NCBI GenBank assembly: GCA_002348095.1
Contig: DDYT01000065.1
Span: forward strand, 45,116 to 109,115
DNA length: 64,000 nt
Source: Erysipelotrichaceae bacterium UBA2227
GTDB taxonomy: Bacteria > Bacillota_I > Bacilli_A > Erysipelotrichales > Erysipelotrichaceae
Reading direction: 5' to 3'
Numbering within the stretch: position 1 is the stretch's first letter; every line of letters starts with the position of its first letter. The translations under genes were made by a program, and so were the position numbers. Under the pieces are notes generated by a model, which was not told the DNA's origin, ran no database searches, and saw only the letters and a program-made list of their open reading frames with translations. Shown in pieces: positions 8,166-15,104 of the stretch.

Positions 8166-8762
8166 ATGAAAAAGATCGCAAAAAGCGCAGAAATAGAGAT
8201 TGAAGTCAAGGGGTCGAAGTTTATCGGTTTTGTTTCACTTTGCGAAAATGAAGAACAGGCAAAAGGAATGATTCAGAATTTAAGGAAAAGCCATCCCAAA
8301 GCAAATCATCATTGTTCTGCCTATATACTTTCCCAACCACCCGTTGAACGATCCAATGACGATGGCGAGCCTTCATCTACAGCAGGACTCCCTATGCTTC
8401 AAGTATTGCGAGGCCATGGACTGACCGATGTATGTGCCGTCGTTATACGTTACTTCGGCGGCACGTTGCTTGGCAGAGGAGGACTGATCAAAGCATACAC
8501 GGAATCTGTTGCTAAGGCTGTAGAACAGGCCGGGATCAAAGAGTTTGTACAGGTTTCTGCCTACTCTATCGAGTTTCCCTATCCGTTGGTCAGCGTCGTG
8601 GAGAATCTGTTACAAAAATACGGACAGATAACTGAGCGCATATTTGATGAGAAGGTCATCATCTGTTTCAAATCAGAGAACATGGACATTATTCGCGAAG
8701 AACTCATCAATGTATGCAGAGGGCAAGTCACTATTAATCATCTTTCTACTCAATGGGAGTAA
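8166..8762 (+). CDS. YigZ/IMPACT family (UPF0029) protein
   Basis: This 198-residue member of the YigZ/IMPACT family has an N-terminal UPF0029 domain and a C-terminal DUF1949-like ferredoxin-fold domain. The family signature runs through HHCSAYI, DDGEPSSTAG and VIRYFGGTLLGRGGLIKAY (residues 50-120). YigZ proteins are linked to translation, by analogy to eukaryotic IMPACT, and have been reported to have a peptidase role; neither is settled. No clear Shine-Dalgarno precedes the ATG. Its stop codon abuts the hairpin that also holds the zinc-operon operator. Despite adjacency to znuA, a shared function is not evident. Confidence 0.9.
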   Translation: MKKIAKSAEIEIEVKGSKFIGFVSLCENEEQAKGMIQNLRKSHPKANHHCSAYILSQPPVERSNDDGEPSSTAGLPMLQVLRGHGLTDVCAVVIRYFGGTLLGRGGLIKAYTESVAKAVEQAGIKEFVQVSAYSIEFPYPLVSVVENLLQKYGQITERIFDEKVIICFKSENMDIIREELINVCRGQVTINHLSTQWE

Positions 8763-8796
8763 ATGCAAATGCAAATCATTTGCATTTATTTTTTTT
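8761..8796 (+). terminator. Terminator-like hairpin after yigZ, coincident with the zinc operator
   Basis: AAATGCAAATG and CATTTGCATTT form a perfect 11-bp stem with loop CAAAT, followed by A and eight T. The hairpin starts inside the yigZ stop codon (8760-8762). The AT-rich stem is weak for a terminator but the T-run is good. The same bases contain the Fur-family palindrome at 8770-8784. Confidence 0.55.
8770..8784. promoter_or_regulatory. Candidate Zur (Fur-family) box upstream of the zinc operon
   Basis: TGCAAAT-C-ATTTGCA is a perfect 7-1-7 inverted repeat, extendable to 10-1-10 (8767-8787). The 7-1-7 geometry with central AAT-N-ATT-type arms is that of the Fur, PerR and Zur boxes of B. 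subtilis (for example Zur TCGTAAT-N-ATTACGA). It lies 42 bp before znuA, and a Fur-family regulator is the last gene of the operon. Confidence 0.72.
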
Positions 8797-8825
8797 CTTG
8801 ATATACTATATTCCGGAGGATACTT

Positions 8826-9773
8826 ATGAAAAAAATGCTATTAGCCCTGATGGTAACAGGACTGCTTGCTTTAAGCGGCTGTGTGCCATCACAAACACAA
8901 GACGAGAAAATTACAGTGATCACTTCGCTGTTCCCTCAATATGATTTTGTTCGTCAAATCGCTCAAGACAAAGTCAATGTCCGTTTGCTCTTGCCGGCGG
9001 GAACTGAACCCCACTCTTTCGAGCCGACACCGTTGGATATCGTATCTATCGGCAATGCGGATATTTTCATATTTACCAATGAACTAATGGAACCTTGGAT
9101 TGTAAGAGTCATCGAGAACGTGAAGAGTGATAACCTTTTAATCGTTGACAGTTCCGTTGGAATCGAACTGATCGATCATTTCCATGAAGAAGATCATGAG
9201 GATGAAGATGATCATGAGGATGAAGATGAAGATCACGATGAGCTTGATCCTCATATCTGGTTAGATCCGCTCAATGCGAAAGTCATGGCACAAAACATCC
9301 TTGAAGCCTTGATCTCCGTCGATCCGGATAACGCAGTCTTTTATCAAAATAATGCGAACAAGTTATTTGAACAATTAGACGAATTAAAAGCTGAATACGA
9401 TGAAATATTCTCAGATCCGACCCATAAAACCATCATCTATGGCGGACATTTCGCTTTTGGATACTTAGCTCACCGATACGGATTGGAAATACTTTCTCCA
9501 TACACCGGATTTTCACCTAACGCTGAACCGACACCTCAGGCCATTATTGAACTTATCGAAAGAATGAAAGAAGCTGACATAAAAACCATTTACTATCAGG
9601 AACTTATCGATCCGAAAACTGCAAGAGTTATCGCTGAGCAAACCGGCGCAAAAATGGTTTTACTTCATGGCGCACACAACGTGACTACACAGGAACTTCA
9701 GGCAGGCGCGACCTATATTTCTATCATGCGCGAAAACGCACAGAAACTGTTGCAAGGATTCAAGAATGAATAA
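8826..9773 (+). CDS. znuA: Zinc ABC transporter substrate-binding lipoprotein (ZnuA/AdcA-like)
   Basis: This 315-residue cluster A-I metal-binding lipoprotein captures Zn2+ outside the membrane. A lipoprotein signal peptide ends in LALSGC (Cys about residue 19). The metal ligands are expected in GTEPHSFEPTP (His about 62), in DPHIWLDP after the loop, and in YGGHFAFGY. Residues about 118-138 form a His/Asp/Glu-rich loop (HEEDHEDEDDHEDEDEDHDE), typical of zinc-specific rather than manganese-specific members. GGAGGA precedes the ATG. It overlaps znuC by 8 nt and heads a four-gene operon. Zinc specificity is inferred from the loop and the regulator. Confidence 0.93.
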   Translation: MKKMLLALMVTGLLALSGCVPSQTQDEKITVITSLFPQYDFVRQIAQDKVNVRLLLPAGTEPHSFEPTPLDIVSIGNADIFIFTNELMEPWIVRVIENVKSDNLLIVDSSVGIELIDHFHEEDHEDEDDHEDEDEDHDELDPHIWLDPLNAKVMAQNILEALISVDPDNAVFYQNNANKLFEQLDELKAEYDEIFSDPTHKTIIYGGHFAFGYLAHRYGLEILSPYTGFSPNAEPTPQAIIELIERMKEADIKTIYYQELIDPKTARVIAEQTGAKMVLLHGAHNVTTQELQAGATYISIMRENAQKLLQGFKNE

Positions 9774-10506
9774 CCTCGTCACCATCGAGAATGTAACCGT
9801 CCGTTATGGTCGGTTTACTGCATGTGATCACATCAGTTTTAAAATCGATTCCGGAGATTATCTGGCGATTGTCGGACCCAACGGATCTGGAAAAACCACA
9901 ATGATGAAAGCCATGCTTGGGTTACTCCCTGTCTCTGATGGAAACATCCGTTTTTCCGCAGACTTTCATTTTGATCAAATTGGCTATATGTCACAGAAAA
10001 TCAACAATCAGACCAAGCATTTTCCTGCTAATGTCCGCGAAATCATCATGACGGGATTTCCTGGTTCTATGAAGAATACATCTGCGAAGGAAAAGGACAA
10101 ACTGATTCGTTCAGCGACTTCGCTGTTGGGAATCAAAGATTTACTCTCTGTCCGCATTGGTTACTTATCCGGCGGCCAGCAACAGCGCGTCATGCTTGCC
10201 CGAGCACTTGTACATAAACCGAAACTATTGATTCTCGATGAACCGACTAGTGCACTTGACCCTCAAATCCGGGATGAGTTTTATCAATTGGTAAAACACT
10301 TGCACCAGCATGAGCATGTAACCATCGTTCTGATTTCGCATGACTTACAATCGGTAAGCCTGTATGCAACCAAAATTCTATACTTGGATCAGTCTGTCGT
10401 ATTCTTTGGAAGCAGCGACGCATTATGTGAGTCTGAAGCCATCGCTCAACGTATAGGCACGCAGGCTGCTGCATCATTATGCAAACGGAGGGAACATGAA
10501 CATTGA
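9766..10506 (+). CDS. znuC: Zinc ABC transporter ATP-binding protein ZnuC
   Basis: This 246-residue ABC ATPase energises the zinc importer from the cytoplasmic side. Walker A is GPNGSGKTT (about 37-45), the Q-loop is at IGYMSQK, the signature is YLSGGQQQR (about 128-136) and Walker B is LLILDEPTSALD. The switch histidine is in VLISHDL. A coding overlap of 8 nt with znuA and 11 nt with znuB indicates translational coupling in one transport complex. Confidence 0.95.
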   Translation: MNNLVTIENVTVRYGRFTACDHISFKIDSGDYLAIVGPNGSGKTTMMKAMLGLLPVSDGNIRFSADFHFDQIGYMSQKINNQTKHFPANVREIIMTGFPGSMKNTSAKEKDKLIRSATSLLGIKDLLSVRIGYLSGGQQQRVMLARALVHKPKLLILDEPTSALDPQIRDEFYQLVKHLHQHEHVTIVLISHDLQSVSLYATKILYLDQSVVFFGSSDALCESEAIAQRIGTQAAASLCKRREHEH

Positions 10507-11320
10507 TTTATTGATTTCCGCCATGCAATATACCTTTATGCAGCGGGCTCTGTTGGTAGGAATCATGATAGCACTCAGTTCAAGTTTTCTTGGGGTGTTT
10601 TTGGTGTTACGCAGATACTCAATGATCGGAGACGGTTTAGCTCATGTCAGCTTCGCGACCGTTGCTTTTGCTTTACTTTTTCAGCAATCCCCACTCATCA
10701 TTTCTATACCGATTGTCATCTTAGCTTCGTTTCTCATTCTTAATCTCAGTGAAGAGAACCGTATTGGCGGTGATGCTGCCATTGGTTTGGTAGCCTCTTT
10801 TTCAGTTGCTCTGGGAGTCTTTGTTTCATCACTGGCCAAAGGATTTAATGTAGATTTATTCAGTTACCTCTTCGGCAGTATTTTGGTTATCGGTCAAAGC
10901 GACGTTTATATTTCTATAGCCCTGTCGATTGTCGTCATCGGTGTCATACTTTACTATTATCAGGATCTGTTTGCACTGACTTATGATGAAGAGTATGCGG
11001 TCGTGATGGGTAAAAAACCTAAAAAACTATCCCGGATTCTTGCTGTTTTAACCTCGATAACGATTGTTTTGGGTATTCGGGTCGTGGGAACTATGCTAAT
11101 CTCAAGTCTGATCATCTTCCCGACGGTTTCAGCCTTGCAATATAATCGCGGGTTTAAGCAAACGATTGTCTTAGCCATGATCATTTCGATTACCGCCGTG
11201 ATCATTGGTGTCTTAGTTTCCTTTGCATTTAATCTGCCCACAGGCTCGACCATCGTATTGACCAATGGTGCAATCTTCTTCATATCCTATATGATCCGAC
11301 TGATCAAAGGAGGCAGCTAA
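10496..11320 (+). CDS. znuB: Zinc ABC transporter permease ZnuB
   Basis: This 274-residue integral membrane permease belongs to the ABC-3 family and forms the Zn2+ channel as a dimer. About eight hydrophobic helices span the chain. Family landmarks include VLRRYSMIGDGLAHVSFATVA near the N-terminus, IGLVASFSVALGVF in the middle and RVVGTMLISSLIIFPTVSAL near residues 183-202. AAAGGAGG stands before the following gene, whose ATG shares the A of this TAA stop (TAATG). Confidence 0.94.
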   Translation: MNIDLLISAMQYTFMQRALLVGIMIALSSSFLGVFLVLRRYSMIGDGLAHVSFATVAFALLFQQSPLIISIPIVILASFLILNLSEENRIGGDAAIGLVASFSVALGVFVSSLAKGFNVDLFSYLFGSILVIGQSDVYISIALSIVVIGVILYYYQDLFALTYDEEYAVVMGKKPKKLSRILAVLTSITIVLGIRVVGTMLISSLIIFPTVSALQYNRGFKQTIVLAMIISITAVIIGVLVSFAFNLPTGSTIVLTNGAIFFISYMIRLIKGGS

Positions 11321-11748
11321 TGAAATCTACCTCATCCCGAACCCTGCTTGAACAATCAAAACTGAAATACTCGCGGCAGCGTGAAAGCTTGCTTGATATT
11401 CTTAAAGAGCAGTCTGTTCCGATTACAATTGACCAACTTGATGAAATAGTGAAACAACGTAATCTGTCAATCAATTTGTCAACGATTTACAGGATACTTG
11501 ACGCATTTCAGAAACACGATATGATTGAAAAAACATTCAATGTACCTACGCAGTCCTATGTCATCGAGTTAAAACATGCACATCATCGACATTATCTAAT
11601 CTGTCTGGACTGCAAGAAAATGATCCCGATCAACCACTGTCCGATGCACGAAATCATTGAGCAGATCGAAAAAGAGCAGGACTTCCATGTCTCTGCTCAT
11701 CAGTTGGATATTTACGGGTATTGCTCAGACTGTATTAAGAATCACTAG
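11320..11748 (+). CDS. zur: Fur-family regulator, probably Zur
   Basis: This 142-residue Fur-family metalloregulator has an N-terminal winged helix (KYSRQRESLLDIL ... INLSTIYRILDAFQKHDMI) and a C-terminal dimerisation domain. The regulatory metal site is indicated by HAHHRHYLICLDC and the structural zinc by the pair CLDC and CSDC. It ends the znuACB operon with a TAATG overlap. That position and the palindrome upstream of znuA indicate that it represses the operon, and so itself, when zinc is sufficient. Assignment to Zur rather than Fur or PerR rests on context. Confidence 0.88.
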   Translation: MKSTSSRTLLEQSKLKYSRQRESLLDILKEQSVPITIDQLDEIVKQRNLSINLSTIYRILDAFQKHDMIEKTFNVPTQSYVIELKHAHHRHYLICLDCKKMIPINHCPMHEIIEQIEKEQDFHVSAHQLDIYGYCSDCIKNH

Positions 11749-12304
11749 ACACCGGCTTATCGGTGTTTTCTTTTTCTTCCGAGATTGGATCTCCCAGCTT
11801 TTCTTTAACCTCAAACTCGATTTCCGCCTCTGCCAGCTCTTCTAACTCGACTTCTTTTTTGTGTTTTTGAACTCGCACGATATACGCAGCAATCATTCCG
11901 GCAATCAGCACAATCATAACGACAATATGCGTATAGAAAATTTCGGTTATACGACTGACTTCAAATACTTCACCTTTAAACCAGGCAAACAACGTTGTCA
12001 CATCAAGCAGGACGACCGCAAACAGGAATATGCCATACTTTAATGCTCTTTGGAATAAAATTACACACAGCAACATGATCAGTAAAACAAATGCCGTCAA
12101 ACCTAAAACATACGTTGTGATTGCTTCGCCTATGATTGTAAAACCAATCAACGTAATGACAATGGGCATAACGAAATAGCTATTCTCAAATGTCAGCTGA
12201 GCACCGGGATTATTAACAAAGCGAAGAATCGTCGGTATCGTAAAACCAACCGCAGCCGCTTGAGCAATCCATATTACTATACGCTGTAATGAGACTTTTT
12301 TCAT
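11735..12304 (-). CDS. Uncharacterised membrane protein, five to six TM segments with charged C-tail
   Basis: I do not recognise this 189-residue protein. Hydrophobic segments lie at about residues 8-27, 44-62, 65-86, 90-110 and 124-143. A highly charged cytoplasmic tail (about 145-189) is rich in Glu and Lys (for example EVELEELAEAEIEFEVKEK) and looks helical. The gene converges on zur with a 14-nt overlap, and the zur terminator lies inside its C-terminal codons. It is the last of four minus-strand genes of unknown function downstream of an EamA transporter, 182 nt from the one upstream. Confidence 0.75.
   Translation of the reverse strand: MKKVSLQRIVIWIAQAAAVGFTIPTILRFVNNPGAQLTFENSYFVMPIVITLIGFTIIGEAITTYVLGLTAFVLLIMLLCVILFQRALKYGIFLFAVVLLDVTTLFAWFKGEVFEVSRITEIFYTHIVVMIVLIAGMIAAYIVRVQKHKKEVELEELAEAEIEFEVKEKLGDPISEEKENTDKPVSSDS
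11749..11776 (+). terminator. Terminator of the znu-zur operon inside the convergent gene
   Basis: ACACCG-N6-CGGTGT (6-bp stem, 11749-11766) starts one base after the zur stop and is followed by TTTCTTTTTC. The hairpin occupies codons near the C-terminus of the opposing membrane-protein gene. Confidence 0.7.
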
Positions 12305-12486
12305 TCTGCACCCTCGATTCCTTATATTTACATTTTACAACATAATCTCTTTTCTGGTAACTAAAGCGAACTATCGCAGATTATGCCTGCACAAATCTTG
12401 TCTTTACACAATATACACCATTGATCAATCTAGATACAGAATTGAATAAATGAAAAACGGAATTCTGAGAATCCCAATTTAAAATA

Positions 12487-12756
12487 TCAATCGTTTGATT
12501 CTTCATTTCTGATCAGCCGAATAATATCAGCGAGTGAATTTAATAAGGTCAGTGCCATAATCAAACCTAAAATGATAAGAAATGACACCATGAATGTGTT
12601 ATAACGAAGTATGTAAGCTAGAAAGAAAAAAAGTCCCATCAAGATGAATATAATCGAAAATCCAATAAGCCTCACCTTACGGGGCTGATTTTTGTCTTCG
12701 GCCGAAAACGCAAAAGTCTCAATCATCATTCCAACGATTTCAATAAAAATTTCCAT
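12487..12756 (-). CDS. Small uncharacterised membrane protein
   Basis: This 89-residue protein is of unknown function. It has an amphipathic or hydrophobic N-terminus, then two clear membrane helices (about 31-50 and 55-76) and an acidic C-terminus. Start ATG 12756 is preceded by AGGGGG at 8 nt; an in-frame start 18 nt upstream lacks a site. It lies 75 nt downstream of another membrane-protein gene and may be co-transcribed with it. Confidence 0.7.
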   Translation of the reverse strand: MEIFIEIVGMMIETFAFSAEDKNQPRKVRLIGFSIIFILMGLFFFLAYILRYNTFMVSFLIILGLIMALTLLNSLADIIRLIRNEESND

Positions 12757-12831
12757 GATTTTCCCCCTAAACACTTATGCTTAACAAACCTCAACCGAGT
12801 TATGAACCAACAACTCATCTCTTTGATTTTA

Positions 12832-13332
12832 CTATGGTTGCAACGGATTCTCTGAATTCGCAATAGGATCCGATGCGAAATCACTTGACAATCCCTTAAG
12901 CTTCTTTGCAGCTGATACACCAATGACCAAATAGTAAAGAACCCAGAAATGGAAGAAGAAATCAATAAGCGCACTGAAATCATAATCTGGGAAATATATA
13001 AAAGCCATAAACAGCAAATCCAAAAAATACAGTATCGCAGCAAACAGCAGCCATCCCTGACGTCTTTTAGACAAAAAATAACTAATGAAATATAGAGTCA
13101 ATGATATGATCGCAAACGCAGCGCCCCAGTAAAAAATCGATGCATCCATTAATTCGCGCGAAAAAATATCGCCGAATGCCAATGAAATATACGGGAAATA
13201 AGCAGAAAACGGAAAACTGAAATTGCTGTTAAAAAAATATGCTGCGATGTTGACGACGGTTAGGATCGTCATGGCCAGCAGGTTGCTTCTGGCCAAAGTG
13301 ATCTGTCGAAAAAGTTTTGTTCTTTCTGTCAC
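12832..13332 (-). CDS. Uncharacterised membrane protein with four TM segments
   Basis: This 166-residue protein is of unknown function. Hydrophobic helices lie near residues 17-37, 43-60, 65-87 and 93-113, with a fifth at 122-142. The start is GTG, with GAGG about 7 nt upstream, and the gene begins 20 nt after the 268-residue hypothetical protein ends. This spacing suggests one transcript with that protein. The N-terminus is basic (TERTKLFRQITLARSN), consistent with the positive-inside rule. No domain is recognised. Confidence 0.72.
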   Translation of the reverse strand: MTERTKLFRQITLARSNLLAMTILTVVNIAAYFFNSNFSFPFSAYFPYISLAFGDIFSRELMDASIFYWGAAFAIISLTLYFISYFLSKRRQGWLLFAAILYFLDLLFMAFIYFPDYDFSALIDFFFHFWVLYYLVIGVSAAKKLKGLSSDFASDPIANSENPLQP

Positions 13333-13352
13333 TGTATGCCTCTATCCTCTTT

Positions 13353-14159
13353 CTACAAACGCCACATTTCGCTAAAAGCGACAAACGGAATCTGATCCGC
13401 AAAGGTCTTGGCGTTATGCCTTTGCTTCTTAATATTATTCTCATTGATCGTAACCAATAAATCCTTATTGGTCATATAATGCACATATACTGCCTTTTTA
13501 ATCAAAAACCACCGCATGATCGTCGAATAGATGATCTCACCGCGATGCTGATGTTCTTTGATATTTGTCATCACGTTATTCTTCAGATTTAAAGCATAAT
13601 CATTCGCTAATCGATTAAGTTCATCAAAATTCTTGAAATTTCTCTTATCGATTTCGCGCTGTAAAGCTCCGACCCTGACGTTTCCTGCCATCAATCGCTG
13701 TGCAACAGAGAGGCACAATTCATCACTGTCCATCGTCATCGCAACGATTTCATTTCTGCCGGATTCAAAAGGACCTTCTTGTTCGGTCAGAGCAAAATAG
13801 ATGCCTTTAGCCACCAGATATTCCTGACGGTCTGAAGGATAAAGAATTAACCCGAACTGATGCCCGGTCACATCTTTTCCGTAAATCAAGTACGGACACT
13901 TCATAAATTTCTTGGGAAGTTTCGAGGCATCTTTGTATCGGATGATTTGATTTGAAATTACGTCTCGATTTACATCAAATCCGTAGTTTACGCAGATACG
14001 CAAATTTTCATCTGCCTCAAACAGCTGAGTAAATAAATGCCTTCCTGGATGATCCTCTTCAATTACGGTCAAATAATCTTCCAAGTAACCGTTGAATGCA
14101 CAAGAATCGTCCCCTTTTCGAAGATCCTGAACATTCGATAATACATCAAATATGGACAT
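13353..14159 (-). CDS. Uncharacterised soluble protein of 268 residues
   Basis: I do not recognise this protein. It has no signal peptide or membrane helix and mixed alpha/beta composition. It reads MSIFDVLSNVQDLRKGDDSC at the start and ends in FVAFSEMWRL. ATG 14159 is chosen because AAGGGGG lies 6 nt upstream; an in-frame ATG at 14180 lies ahead of that site. It sits between the EamA transporter (26 nt upstream) and a membrane protein (20 nt downstream), so it probably shares their transcript. The sequence gives no enzymatic motif. Confidence 0.72.
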   Translation of the reverse strand: MSIFDVLSNVQDLRKGDDSCAFNGYLEDYLTVIEEDHPGRHLFTQLFEADENLRICVNYGFDVNRDVISNQIIRYKDASKLPKKFMKCPYLIYGKDVTGHQFGLILYPSDRQEYLVAKGIYFALTEQEGPFESGRNEIVAMTMDSDELCLSVAQRLMAGNVRVGALQREIDKRNFKNFDELNRLANDYALNLKNNVMTNIKEHQHRGEIIYSTIMRWFLIKKAVYVHYMTNKDLLVTINENNIKKQRHNAKTFADQIPFVAFSEMWRL

Positions 14160-14185
14160 ATTCGTCCCCCTTTCGGTCATACCTG

Positions 14186-15058
14186 CTAAGATACATTCGG
14201 TATCTTAGTCGATTTCGGCACCAATTCCAAAAAGAACACGGAGCCGACTAATAGTAATCCCCCGAAAAACATTTGAAGCGAGAATAATTCCCGGTAAAAC
14301 CATACGGCACCGATTGCTCCGAAAATGGCTTCAAATGTCAAAATGATGGACGCTGCAGAGGATGGAACGTGTTTTTGACCAAACGTTTGTAGAAAAAACG
14401 CAATTCCGCTGCTAACCAATCCACTGTACGCAACATATCCAAAGCCTTGCAACGGCATTGAAACATTGAGAAAGGGAACAAACAGGAAGCTGATCGCACT
14501 CATCACAAATAATTGAATCGTTGTGACGGATAATGCATCATCGTGATGTCCCATCTTTTCCAACTGTAAGATATGTACTGCGAACAACACTGCACATACA
14601 ACTAACAAGAAATCGCCCCATTGCCAACTCAATGAATCCCGCACTGAGATCAAAACAACTCCGACAAAAGCAGCAAATGCCGCAACCAGCACAACACCGG
14701 ACACCATCTTACGCTCCTTCAATGCATAGATAAACGGCGTGAAGATGACATATAACGCAGTAATAAAAGCTGCATTGGCCGGCCCGCTGATCGACTGGCC
14801 ATAGGTCTGAGCCACAAATGCAGTTGTCAAATAGAAACCTGCAATGACGCTGTCTTTGATGAGTGACTTATTTTTCCACCATTGGCGCTTATAGGAGAAT
14901 ACCAACAGTAATGCACCACCCAATAATCCGCGGATCGCCAACAATAACATGGGATTCCAACCGGCCAATAAAGCTCCCTCTACGGCCACAAACCCGAATC
15001 CCCACAAGAATGCGGAGGCAAATAACGATGACTTTCCGAGTAATCCGTACTTTTCCAT
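14186..15058 (-). CDS. EamA/DMT-family transporter
   Basis: This 290-residue protein is a drug/metabolite transporter of the EamA type, with ten predicted helices arranged as two five-helix repeats. The first repeat starts SSLFASAFLWGFGFVAVEGAL and the second starts about residue 150. Typical phrases are ALKERKMVSGVVLVAAFAAFVGVVLI and FEAIFGAIGAVWFYRELF. ATG 15058 is supported by GAGGTG 6-7 nt upstream; a longer in-frame start at 15112 would overlap addB. The substrate is unknown. It is divergent from addB, 46 bp apart. Confidence 0.88.
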   Translation of the reverse strand: MEKYGLLGKSSLFASAFLWGFGFVAVEGALLAGWNPMLLLAIRGLLGGALLLVFSYKRQWWKNKSLIKDSVIAGFYLTTAFVAQTYGQSISGPANAAFITALYVIFTPFIYALKERKMVSGVVLVAAFAAFVGVVLISVRDSLSWQWGDFLLVVCAVLFAVHILQLEKMGHHDDALSVTTIQLFVMSAISFLFVPFLNVSMPLQGFGYVAYSGLVSSGIAFFLQTFGQKHVPSSAASIILTFEAIFGAIGAVWFYRELFSLQMFFGGLLLVGSVFFLELVPKSTKIPNVS

Positions 15059-15085
15059 TTGACACCTCAAAATATCCTTTATAAT
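15059..15085 (+). promoter_or_regulatory. Promoter of addBA
   Basis: TTGACA (15059-15064) lies immediately outside the eamA start. TATAAT (15080-15085, 15-bp spacing) or TAATTA (15082-15087, 17-bp spacing) can serve as -10. CGGAGGG and the addB ATG follow. Confidence 0.55.
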
Positions 15086-15104
15086 TATATCGGAGGGCCG
15101 TTGA

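Noticed and set aside
8802..8820. TATACT as the znuA -10 box
   Set aside because: It would put the transcript start about at the ribosome-binding site, leaving almost no leader; not convincing enough to list.
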